Shown piece by piece: positions 1 to 5,050 of a stretch of DNA of 7,278 nt. Source of the stretch: Bacteroidaceae bacterium. Its GTDB lineage: Bacteria > Bacteroidota > Bacteroidia > Bacteroidales > Bacteroidaceae. Below the pieces are notes generated by a model, which was not told where the DNA came from, searched no databases, and was given only the letters and a program-made list of their open reading frames with translations. The stretch spans positions 1 to 7,278 of the forward strand of contig JAEEOD010000393.1 in assembly GCA_016284115.1 (NCBI GenBank), written 5' to 3'. The position numbers and the translations under genes are program-made. Numbering within the stretch: position 1 is the stretch's first letter; every line of letters starts with the position of its first letter.

Positions 1-67
1 ATTGTAGGTTGCATCATGCCCTGCGCGTTTGCCAAAGCCAAGTAGACGAAAACAACTACACATTGTT
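1..67. other. Unassigned window edge with short open frames
   Basis: No gene can be assigned here. Three short frames run through it. On the plus strand a frame enters from the left edge and stops at 43-45 (ending ...CAFAKAK). On the minus strand an ATG at 63-61 opens a frame reading MCSCFRLLGFGKRAGHDATY to the edge. Another minus frame reads VVVFVYLALANAQG, which resembles a signal peptide with an ANA-QG cleavage site, but it has no ATG or GTG after its upstream stop. The position just past the rplY terminator would suit the start of a new minus-strand gene. The sequence left of the window is needed to decide. Confidence 0.3.
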
Positions 68-118
68 AAAAAGAAACAAGCGGATTGAAGCCTCACGTAG
101 GGTGGTGCGCCAATCCGC
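68..118 (-). terminator. Intrinsic terminator of rplY
   Basis: On the minus strand, GCGGATTG (118-111) and CAATCCGC (87-80) form a perfect 8-bp stem with a 23-nt loop. The T-rich run TTGTTTCTTTTT (79-68) follows directly. The stem starts about 30 nt after the rplY stop codon. On the plus strand no T-run follows the stem, so it should work only for rplY. It also shows that rplY is the last gene of its transcript here, with no peptidyl-tRNA hydrolase gene directly behind it. Confidence 0.8.
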
Positions 119-148
119 AATGTTAGTCCTATAGGTCCTGTTCAGTAA

Positions 149-733
149 TTACTGAGCAGCTGCAGCATCCTTTGACTGACGAGTTGCAGCAACCATGCAT
201 ACAACAGCAGACTTAGGATTGATCAGCTCGAGGTTCTCGTAGCTCAGGTCAGCAATCTTCTTTGCCTTGCCCAGACCCATGTCAGTTACGTCAACGGTCA
301 GGATTTCTGGGATATTGGTATAAAGAGCCTTTACCTTTAAGGTGCGCATCAACTGACGCATCTTACCACCGGCTTTCACACCTACTGCCAAACCTTGCAA
401 TTTCAAAGGTACCTCCATAACGATAGGCTTCTTGTCGTTGATTTCAAGGAAGTCGATGTGCAGTATATTATCCTTAACAGGGTGGAACTGCAACTCACGA
501 ACGATAGCGGTATAAGCTTCACCGTCGATAGTCAGGTTCACATAGTGAATGTCAGGAGTGTACACCAACTTGCGAACGTCAGTAGCCTTTACACTGAAGT
601 TAACATTTTTCTCACCACCATAGAGTACGCATGGAATCATGTCTTCTCTACGCATAGCCTTTAATGCCTTCTGCTGTTCAGAAGAGCGCTCAGCAATAGT
701 TCTTAAAGAACCAGTTAAATCAAAACTTTTCAT
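149..733 (-). CDS. rplY: 50S ribosomal protein L25, CTC/TL5 two-domain form
   Basis: This is a 194-residue large-subunit ribosomal protein of the bL25 family that binds 5S rRNA. The N-terminal 5S-binding domain covers about residues 1-95 and shows the family hallmarks IPCVLYGG (33-40) and QFHPVKDNILHIDF (82-95). A second beta-rich CTC/TL5 domain follows, covering about 100-185 (VPLKLQGLAVGVKAGG at 108-123). The tail KDAAAAQ is short and alanine-rich. The length fits the long two-domain form and not the roughly 94-residue E. coli form. The ATG at 733 begins MKSFDLTGSLR, as expected for the family, with only a weak AGAG upstream. The gene has its own promoter, about 100 nt of structured leader and its own terminator, so it appears monocistronic. 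Family assignment is secure. Confidence 0.97.
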   Translation of the reverse strand: MKSFDLTGSLRTIAERSSEQQKALKAMRREDMIPCVLYGGEKNVNFSVKATDVRKLVYTPDIHYVNLTIDGEAYTAIVRELQFHPVKDNILHIDFLEINDKKPIVMEVPLKLQGLAVGVKAGGKMRQLMRTLKVKALYTNIPEILTVDVTDMGLGKAKKIADLSYENLELINPKSAVVCMVAATRQSKDAAAAQ

Positions 734-759
734 CTCTAATAATTAATGTGTTACTCTAA

Positions 760-812
760 AATTAAGTTATTTTGCTTAATTCACCATCACACGGTGCGTG
801 TCAAAACACACA
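760..812 (-). promoter_or_regulatory. Structured rplY mRNA leader (candidate regulatory element)
   Basis: The predicted transcript begins near 826, leaving about 90 nt before the rplY ATG. In this leader the minus strand can form GTGT/ACAC around a 4-nt loop (809-798, extended by two pairs across one mismatch), then CACC/GGTG (796-782), which competes with the first for two bases. A perfect 7-bp AATTAAG/CTTAATT with an 8-nt loop (781-760) follows, ending 26 nt before the start codon. Ribosomal protein genes are often controlled by their product binding the leader. That this one is so controlled is inference; I do not match it to a named leader motif. Confidence 0.35.
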
Positions 813-832
813 ATGATTGCAAAAAAGCGGTG

Positions 833-863
833 CAAAGGTACAACTCTTTTATGAATTCTCAAA
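833..863 (-). promoter_or_regulatory. Bacteroidota-type promoter of rplY
   Basis: The minus strand reads TTTG (863-860), a 19-nt spacer, then TACCTTTG (840-833). This matches the Bacteroidota primary sigma consensus TTTG-N19-21-TAnnTTTG exactly, in both boxes and spacing. Transcription should start near 826. The promoter begins just past the stop codon of the upstream DUF3276 gene, with no hairpin terminator between them, so some read-through into rplY is possible. Confidence 0.85.
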
Positions 864-871
864 ATATCTGC

Positions 872-1264
872 TTAAAAATCGATGTCAATTTTTAATGGTT
901 CATCTAAAGCAGAAGCTTCATTATCCGTTTCAGGGGTTTCTTCTGTTACTTCTTCTTGTGCAGGAGCAGGAGCCTCGTATGGCTGGCGTTCCTTGATGAA
1001 AGCCACCGCCTCATTCAAACTGTTGCAGAATTTGTCAAAGTCCTCCTTATATAAAAATATTTTATGCTTCTCGTAACTTACCTGCATATCATCACCTTCA
1101 CCAGTAACTATTTTCTTACTCTCGGTAATAGCGAGAAACAGCTCATCCTTACGACTTTTCTTTACGTCCATGTAGTAAATTCTCTTGCCGGCCTTAACAG
1201 ATTGTGAATAAACAATCTCCTTTTCGCCGTTCTCAACAGCACTTTTTTTCTTGTAATCTTCCAT
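872..1264 (-). CDS. PUR-family DNA/RNA-binding protein (DUF3276)
   Basis: This 130-residue protein matches the DUF3276 family, widespread in Bacteroidota and structurally related to the eukaryotic PUR-alpha repeat and Borrelia BpuR. These are small cytoplasmic proteins that bind single-stranded or purine-rich nucleic acid. The core is about residues 14-95: beta-strands with EIVYSQSVKAGKRIYYMDVK (16-35), KDELFLAITESKK (39-51) and HKIFLYKEDFDKF (67-79), then a helix NSLNEAVAFIKE (82-93). The remaining 35 residues are acidic and rich in P, E and A, and probably disordered. The start at 1264 gives MEDYKKKSAVENGEKE with no Shine-Dalgarno. It is transcribed divergently from nusB. The target nucleic acid and physiological role cannot be read from sequence. 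Confidence 0.9.
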   Translation of the reverse strand: MEDYKKKSAVENGEKEIVYSQSVKAGKRIYYMDVKKSRKDELFLAITESKKIVTGEGDDMQVSYEKHKIFLYKEDFDKFCNSLNEAVAFIKERQPYEAPAPAQEEVTEETPETDNEASALDEPLKIDIDF

Positions 1265-1302
1265 ATTATCTAGTTTTAGTATGACTATTCATAATAACAC
1301 CC

Positions 1303-1333
1303 CAAAGTTGGTTATTTTTTTTCTTCTATCCAA
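1303..1333 (-). promoter_or_regulatory. Probable promoter of the DUF3276 gene
   Basis: The minus strand reads TTG (1333-1331), a 20-nt spacer, then CAACTTTG (1310-1303), which differs from TAnnTTTG at the first base only. Transcription would begin near 1296, leaving about 30 nt of leader. That leader has a small inverted repeat TATGA/TCATA (1293-1280). The -33 box and spacer overlap the long A/T inverted repeat at 1316-1341. Confidence 0.5.
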
Positions 1334-1341
1334 GAAAAAAA
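1316..1341. repeat. Perfect 10-bp A/T inverted repeat between divergent promoters
   Basis: TTTTTTTCTT (1316-1325) and AAGAAAAAAA (1332-1341) are exact inverse complements separated by CTATCC. The repeat covers the -33 box and spacer of the DUF3276 promoter and lies about 35-60 bp upstream of the nusB -7 box. The stem has a single G:C pair, and no gene ends nearby, so it is unlikely to be a terminator. It could be a binding site, an A-tract/UP-like element for one or both promoters, or chance in A/T-rich DNA. Confidence 0.55.
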
Positions 1342-1350
1342 TAGAGTTTG

Positions 1351-1383
1351 TGTGGAAACGATTAAAAAAAATACCTACCTTTG
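1351..1383 (+). promoter_or_regulatory. Promoter of nusB
   Basis: TACCTTTG (1376-1383) is a perfect -7 box followed by C. The -33 region is weaker: TGTG at 1351-1354 with a 21-nt spacer. Initiation near 1390 leaves a leader of only about 10 nt before the ATG at 1400. This decides the nusB start, because an in-frame GTG at 1352 would lie upstream of the transcription start. Confidence 0.75.
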
Positions 1384-1399
1384 CAAAAACTTTTTTTAT

Positions 1400-2329
1400 A
1401 TGATAAACAGAGTTCTTATCCGATTGAAGATTATTCAGATTGTGTATGCCTACTATCAGAACGGCAGCAATAATCTGGATGCTGCTGAAAAAGAGTTACT
1501 TTTCAGTCTCTCTAAAGCCTATGACCTTTATAACTATTTATTGCTGCTCATGGTGGATATCACCGAATGTGCATCGAGGCGCATCGAGAATGCCAAGTTC
1601 AAAAAACTGGCTACAGCAGATGATTTACACCCCAACATGCGATTCGTTTCCAATAAATTCATTGCCCAACTGAAGGACAACAAGATGTTGTTAGAATATC
1701 AGGAGCGACAGAAACGTTCGTGGTTGACCGACCACGAGGAGTTCACCAAGCAACTTTTGGATAAGATTCAGAATTCTGAAATATATAAGGAATACATGGC
1801 CAAAGCAGAGACTTCATATGTTGAAGACCGTGAATTTTGGCGTACGCTCTATAAATCTTTTATCAACAAGAATATTGAGTTGGAAGACTTGCTTGAAGAG
1901 ATGAGTCTTTATTGGAACGATGATAAGGAGATTGTTGATACCTTTGTGCTGAAAACAATCAATCGCTTCAATGACAAGGAAGGCGTTAATCAGGAGTTGC
2001 TTCCAGAATTTAAGGATGAAGAAGACCGCACCTTTGCTGTGCGCCTCTTGCGTCGATCGGTGCTTAATTGCGATGAATATCGTCGTTTGGTGAGTGACAA
2101 CACTCGCAACTGGGACATCAACCGTGTGGCATTTATGGATGTAGTGATCATGCAGGTGGCTCTGGCAGAAATCCTGAGTTTCTCTAATATTCCTGTCAGT
2201 GTGTCGCTCAATGAGTATGTAGAGATAGCCAAATACTATAGCACCCCTAAAAGTGGCTCGTTTGTTAATGGCACTTTGGATGGTATTGTTAAGAAACTCC
2301 GCAAAGAAGGAAAAATAACTAAGAATTAA
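1400..2329 (+). CDS. nusB: Transcription antitermination factor NusB, long Bacteroidota form
   Basis: NusB acts with NusE (S10) on boxA RNA in rRNA antitermination complexes. This 309-residue protein is more than twice the length of E. coli NusB (139). The NusB fold appears split. The first helix MINRVLIRLKIIQIVYAYYQ is at residues 1-20, and the C-terminal half of the domain covers about 210-305, with W238, then INRVAFMDVVIMQVALAEIL (240-259), IPVSVSLNEYVEIAKYY (264-280) and GSFVNGTLDGI (286-296). The middle, about 60-205, is charged and helical and is characteristic of Bacteroidota homologues. An in-frame GTG at 1352 exists, but a perfect -7 box sits inside the extra codons, so the ATG at 1400 is chosen. 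No Shine-Dalgarno is visible. It is followed after 25 nt by yajC and is probably the first gene of the nusB-yajC-ybbR-coaE transcript. Confidence 0.93.
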   Translation: MINRVLIRLKIIQIVYAYYQNGSNNLDAAEKELLFSLSKAYDLYNYLLLLMVDITECASRRIENAKFKKLATADDLHPNMRFVSNKFIAQLKDNKMLLEYQERQKRSWLTDHEEFTKQLLDKIQNSEIYKEYMAKAETSYVEDREFWRTLYKSFINKNIELEDLLEEMSLYWNDDKEIVDTFVLKTINRFNDKEGVNQELLPEFKDEEDRTFAVRLLRRSVLNCDEYRRLVSDNTRNWDINRVAFMDVVIMQVALAEILSFSNIPVSVSLNEYVEIAKYYSTPKSGSFVNGTLDGIVKKLRKEGKITKN

Positions 2330-2354
2330 GTTTTTAATCAAATAAGTAGTGAAT

Positions 2355-2669
2355 ATGAATGTAATGTTACAAGCTCCCGCAGCTGGAATGGACTCATCTA
2401 TGATGTGGATCATGCTAATCCTGATGTTCGTCATCATGTACTTTTTTATGATCCGTCCGCAAAACAAGAAACAGAAAGAAATAGCTCAGTTCCGCAGGTC
2501 ACTGCAGGTGGGCCAGTCTGTTATTACAGCTGGTGGCATCCATGGAGTTATCAAGGAGATTAGCGACAATGACGTGGTACTTACCATCGATCGCAACGTT
2601 AATGTACATGTTGACAAGAACTCTATCTTTGCTGCTGCTGCCGATGCCAATGGTACACAGACAAAGTAA
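2355..2669 (+). CDS. yajC: Preprotein translocase subunit YajC
   Basis: This 104-residue inner-membrane protein belongs to the YajC family, an accessory of the SecDF complex in protein export. A single transmembrane helix spans about residues 16-33 (MMWIMLILMFVIMYFFMI). The conserved junction RPQNKKQKE (34-42) follows directly, then a small beta-rich cytoplasmic domain with VGQSVITAGGIHGVIKEI (52-69) and VVLTIDRNVNVHVDKNSI (74-91). The tail is short and alanine-rich. The ATG at 2355 is chosen. A GTG two codons earlier (2349) is an alternative that changes almost nothing. There is no Shine-Dalgarno. It lies 25 nt after nusB and 6 nt before the ybbR-like gene, so they are very likely cotranscribed. 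Confidence 0.95.
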   Translation: MNVMLQAPAAGMDSSMMWIMLILMFVIMYFFMIRPQNKKQKEIAQFRRSLQVGQSVITAGGIHGVIKEISDNDVVLTIDRNVNVHVDKNSIFAAAADANGTQTK

Positions 2670-2675
2670 ATAACC

Positions 2676-3674
2676 TTGAAAGAGCGTTTTTGGCATATTA
2701 TACGTAAGATGAGGGACTTCCTGCTCAGCAAAAACAGCAGGGAGTTCTTTACCTTTCTCTTTTTTCTAATAATTGCCGCTTTGTTCTGGTTGGAACAAAC
2801 ACTTGACCGTGAGTATGAGATTGAGGTGAAGGTGCCCTTAAAACTGAAGAATATACCCGAGAACATCGTCATCACTTCAGACTTCCCAAGTGATCTTGTT
2901 GTTACTTTGCGAGATAAAGGTAATACTTTGCTCAACTATCAACTTACCAAGCGTTTCTATCCCATAAATATCGATTTTTCCGAACACCTTAATCGTCGTC
3001 ACCATGTATCGCTATTAAGCAATGCCTATAGTAAGGCCATTACTGCTCAGTTGGCTAATTCTACTTCTGTGTCGGCTATTAAGCCTGATACCATTGATTA
3101 TTACTATTCTGAGGGCAAGTCTAAGAAAGTGCCCGTACGCTTACATGGTAGGGTGACACCTGGTCAGCAGTACTACATCAGCGACACAATCTTTAACCCT
3201 GCAGAAGTGACAGTATATGCTCCCCAGGGAGTACTTGATACCATTACAGTGGCATACACCAAGTCTTTTGAAGCGACGCAGATAGAAGATACTTTGCGTC
3301 GTCAGGTCGAGTTGGAGAGCGGTAGGGGTGTAAAATTCGTGCCCGATGTAGTGGAATTCGCTTTGCCTGTAGATATCTATACTGAGAAGTCGGTTGAGGT
3401 GCCTATTGAAGGAGTTAACTTTCCAGCTGGTAAGACATTACGAGCATTCCCTTCTAAGGTGAAGGTAACCTTCCATGTAGGTCTGAGTAAATATCTCGAC
3501 ATCAAGCCCGAAGATTTTCATGTATTAGTGAGCTACGAAGAACTGAGCAAACTTGACGGCGAGAAATATCAGGTAAAGCTCAAGAAGCAGCCAAATGGTG
3601 TGAGCCAAGTACGTATTTATCCTGCACAAATAGATTTCCTCATAGAAAATGTCACTAAAGATGACGCCGATTAA
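2676..3674 (+). CDS. YbbR-like domain protein, membrane-anchored
   Basis: This 332-residue protein has a basic N terminus, one membrane helix at about residues 25-39 (FTFLFFLIIAALFWL), and an extracytoplasmic beta-rich remainder. YbbR-like repeats are recognisable at about 46-110 (EIEVKVPLKLKNIPENIVIT) and again at about 145-235 (KVPVRLHGRVTPGQQYY). In Firmicutes, YbbR (CdaR) proteins regulate the diadenylate cyclase CdaA. No cyclase gene is visible here, so the same role cannot be assumed. The start is uncertain: TTG at 2676, 6 nt after yajC, keeps the basic segment KERFWHIIRK before the conserved DFLLSKNSREFF, while the first in-frame ATG is at 2709 and gives 321 residues. The gene is in the same frame as yajC, separated by one stop. 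Its 3' end overlaps coaE. Confidence 0.87.
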   Translation: MKERFWHIIRKMRDFLLSKNSREFFTFLFFLIIAALFWLEQTLDREYEIEVKVPLKLKNIPENIVITSDFPSDLVVTLRDKGNTLLNYQLTKRFYPINIDFSEHLNRRHHVSLLSNAYSKAITAQLANSTSVSAIKPDTIDYYYSEGKSKKVPVRLHGRVTPGQQYYISDTIFNPAEVTVYAPQGVLDTITVAYTKSFEATQIEDTLRRQVELESGRGVKFVPDVVEFALPVDIYTEKSVEVPIEGVNFPAGKTLRAFPSKVKVTFHVGLSKYLDIKPEDFHVLVSYEELSKLDGEKYQVKLKKQPNGVSQVRIYPAQIDFLIENVTKDDAD

Positions 3675-4248
3675 GATAGGCATCACTGGCGGAATAGGCA
3701 GTGGCAAGAGCGTGGTGGCTAGTGTGTTGCAAACGATGGGCATACCCGTTTTTGATTGCGATGCAGAATCTAAGCGCCTCTGTGCCGTTCATCCTGGTAT
3801 ACGTCAGCAGCTTATAGAACTTGTGGGTCCTGAAGTCTATCAGGGAAATGACCTCAATAAACCCCTTTTGGCAAGCTATTTATTTTCTTCTTCCAGTCAT
3901 GTGCTGCAAGTCAACGGCATCATACATCCCGTATTAAAAGATTACTTTAAGCGGTGGGTGAGTGAGCAGCATACCGAAATGGTAGCTATCGAGTCTGCTA
4001 TTCTCTTTGAGGCGGGCTATGACGATGTGGTGGATAGCGTCATCATGGTATCAGCCCCTTTGGAAGTACGTATTGCTCGTGCCATGCAGCGTGATGGTGC
4101 TACTCGTGAGGCCATTGAGGAGCGCATCCGTCAGCAGATGGACGATGAAGAGAAACGTAGTCGCAGTCAGTTTGTAGTGGTCAATGATGGAAATTCCCCT
4201 GTTATCCCACAGGTTTTGGAAATAATTAACACGCTATCTCAAAAATAA
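3661..4248 (+). CDS. coaE: Dephospho-CoA kinase
   Basis: CoaE phosphorylates the 3'-hydroxyl of the ribose in dephospho-CoA using ATP, the final step of coenzyme A synthesis in the cytoplasm. The 195-residue product has the P-loop TGGIGSGKS (residues 9-17), the acidic FDCDAESKRL (31-40), the HP motif of IIHPVLKDYF (87-96), the core strand ESAILFEAGYDD (111-122), and the lid/adenine region RIARAMQRDGATREAIEERI (137-156). The length is usual for the family. ATG at 3661 places the P-loop at the normal distance from the N terminus. ATG at 3649 is an in-frame alternative that adds MSLK. Either start overlaps the ybbR-like gene (14 or 26 nt), which suggests translational coupling. No Shine-Dalgarno is visible. 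Confidence 0.96.
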   Translation: MTPIKIGITGGIGSGKSVVASVLQTMGIPVFDCDAESKRLCAVHPGIRQQLIELVGPEVYQGNDLNKPLLASYLFSSSSHVLQVNGIIHPVLKDYFKRWVSEQHTEMVAIESAILFEAGYDDVVDSVIMVSAPLEVRIARAMQRDGATREAIEERIRQQMDDEEKRSRSQFVVVNDGNSPVIPQVLEIINTLSQK

Positions 4249-4252
4249 TGTG

Positions 4253-4260
4253 TATCTTCG
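4253..4260 (+). promoter_or_regulatory. Possible -7 box for the DUF5606 gene
   Basis: TATCTTCG differs from TAnnTTTG by one base (C for the third T of TTTG) and is followed by C. It begins 5 nt after the coaE stop and would start transcription near 4267, about 20 nt before the DUF5606 ATG. I see no good -33 box at the right distance, so this may be a weak internal promoter, with the gene also read from the nusB transcript. Confidence 0.45.
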
Positions 4261-4287
4261 CACCGTTTAAAATAAAGAATTAGAATT

Positions 4288-4701
4288 ATGTTGAAGACTA
4301 TTTTATCTATTTCAGGTAAGCCCGGCCTTTACAAGCTGGTTTCACAGGGTAAAAATATGCTCATCGTTGAGTCATTGGTCGATGGCCGTCGTGCACCTGC
4401 CTATGGCAATGACAAGATTGTGTCTTTAGGTGATATCTCCATGTTTACCAATGCTGAAGATGTATCTCTTCGTCAAGTGCTTAAGAATATGTTGGAGAAA
4501 GAGCAGGGAGCTGAGGTGGCTATAGATTTCAAGAAGGCCAAGACCCCTGAGTTGTTTGAGTATCTGGAGCAGGTACTTCCTGATTTTGATCGCGACCGCG
4601 TGCACCCCAACGATATCCGCAAGCTCATCAGTTGGTACAACATACTCGTTAAGAGTGGAAACACTGACTTCGAAGAAAAAGAAGAACCTCAAGCTGAGTA
4701 A
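4288..4701 (+). CDS. DUF5606 family protein
   Basis: This 137-residue protein matches the DUF5606 family of Bacteroidota, whose function is unknown. The N-terminal domain covers about residues 1-52 and has the hallmark start MLKTILSISGKPGLYKLVSQ, then MLIVESLVDGRRAPAYGNDK (24-43). A helical second part (about 53-128) carries EDVSLRQVLKNMLEKE and the conserved-looking DRDRVHPNDIRKLISWYNIL (99-118). The last 13 residues are acidic (FEEKEEPQAE). There is no signal peptide or membrane segment, so it is probably cytoplasmic. It follows coaE by 39 nt and ends at a strong terminator, so it is the last gene of the plus-strand run. No Shine-Dalgarno precedes the ATG. No reaction or partner can be inferred from sequence. 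Confidence 0.88.
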   Translation: MLKTILSISGKPGLYKLVSQGKNMLIVESLVDGRRAPAYGNDKIVSLGDISMFTNAEDVSLRQVLKNMLEKEQGAEVAIDFKKAKTPELFEYLEQVLPDFDRDRVHPNDIRKLISWYNILVKSGNTDFEEKEEPQAE

Positions 4702-4713
4702 ATAAATGCCAAA

Positions 4714-4753
4714 CCTACCCTCTAAGGATAAATGGGTGCCCATAGGGTGGTAG
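4714..4753 (+). repeat. Nested inverted repeats in the DUF5606 3' untranslated region
   Basis: ATGGG-TG-CCCAT (4732-4743) is a perfect 5-bp inverted repeat, flanked by CTACC (4715-4719) and GGTAG (4749-4753). ACCCT (4717-4721) and AGGGT (4744-4748) offer an alternative outer pairing. No T-run follows, so this is not a terminator on its own. It may be a 3' stabilising fold ahead of the terminator at 4770. Confidence 0.35.
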
Positions 4754-4769
4754 CATAAGAATAAAAAAG

Positions 4770-4800
4770 AACGGAGAGCTTCACAGCCCTCCGTTTTTAT
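4770..4800. terminator. Bidirectional intrinsic terminator after DUF5606
   Basis: AACGGAG (4770-4776) pairs with CTCCGTT (4789-4795). Inside, after one A-C mismatch, GC pairs with GC around the loop TTCACA. The plus strand continues TTTATTTATT. The minus strand continues after the stem as CTTTTTTATTC. The hairpin therefore has a T-run on both sides. It should end the DUF5606 transcript and back up the minus-strand terminator at 4822-4873. Confidence 0.85.
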
Positions 4801-4821
4801 TTATTAGTTATTTGCATTCTT

Positions 4822-4873
4822 AAAAAATCAAGCAAGCTTGGTCTGCTGAGCTAGCAGCTTTTGCAGCTTGCTT
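4822..4873 (-). terminator. Intrinsic terminator embedded in the 3' end of the small ORF
   Basis: On the minus strand AAGCAAGCT (4873-4865) pairs perfectly with AGCTTGCTT (4838-4830) over 9 bp. Within its loop, CTGCT (4857-4853) pairs with AGCAG (4847-4843). The 3' arm is followed directly by GATTTTTT (4829-4822). The 3' arm is made of the last codons of the 45-residue ORF, and its TGA stop overlaps the start of the tail. Stem and tail are typical of a rho-independent terminator; the overlap with coding sequence is not. Confidence 0.72.
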
Positions 4874-4965
4874 TTCAACACTTGGCACATTGCGCCATTA
4901 CCCATTCTTTGATAACGATCAATGCTATATTTCAGCATTGAAATAGTGTTTGCATTCTTTGTCAT
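4828..4965 (-). CDS. Small basic protein of unknown function, 45 residues
   Basis: I do not recognise this gene. ATG at 4965 to TGA at 4828 encodes MTKNANTISMLKYSIDRYQR followed by MGNGAMCQVLKSKLQKLLAQ and QTKLA. It has six Lys, two Arg and only one acidic residue (Asp16), hence a strong positive charge. The C-terminal half (about 26-44) is likely an amphipathic helix, with one Cys at 27. There is no signal peptide or membrane segment. Support for real coding comes from the complete Shine-Dalgarno AAGGAGGT (4977-4970), 4 nt before the ATG, plus a dedicated -7 box (5058-5051) and terminator. No other gene in the window has such a ribosome binding site. A ribosome-associated or RNA-binding role would suit the charge and size but is speculation. 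It is not bS21, which lacks resemblance. It could also be a dual-function RNA. Confidence 0.72.
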   Translation of the reverse strand: MTKNANTISMLKYSIDRYQRMGNGAMCQVLKSKLQKLLAQQTKLA

Positions 4966-4966
4966 A

Positions 4967-5011
4967 TTAACCTCCTTCTTTAGGTCTTTGCTCTCACCAA
5001 AGACTGGTTAA
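4967..5011 (-). promoter_or_regulatory. Folded leader enclosing the Shine-Dalgarno of the small ORF
   Basis: On the minus strand UUAACC (5011-5006) is exactly complementary to GGUUAA (4972-4967). Between them GUCUUUG (5004-4998) and CAAAGAC (4990-4984) form a perfect 7-bp hairpin with loop GUGAGAG. The fold would pair the last part of the Shine-Dalgarno and leave AAGGA in an 11-nt bulge one base from the start codon region. Access of ribosomes could thus depend on opening the 6-bp outer helix. The pairings are seen directly; the regulatory role is inference. Confidence 0.5.
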
Positions 5012-5050
5012 ACAATCTTTTTTCCTCTCTCTATTATCATTTTGACGCTG

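Noticed and set aside
3..133. Plus-strand frame open from the left edge to 133
   Set aside because: It runs through the rplY terminator hairpin, has no recognisable motif, and short open stretches of this size are expected by chance.
1352..1399. Seventeen-codon-earlier position, GTG start, for nusB
   Set aside because: The extra codons contain the TACCTTTG -7 box and the family N terminus begins at the ATG at 1400.
1814..2467. Long minus-strand open frame (217 codons) antisense to nusB and yajC
   Set aside because: It lies opposite two well-supported genes, has no promoter or family resemblance, and its composition looks like a reverse-frame shadow.
2486..2935. Minus-strand open frame opposite yajC and the ybbR-like gene
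   Set aside because: Serine/arginine-rich shadow of the coding strand with no motif and no -7 box.
4706..4753. Fifteen-codon ORF after DUF5606 reading MPNLPSKDKWVPIGW
   Set aside because: It has no ribosome binding site, overlaps a structured 3' untranslated region and is too short to judge.
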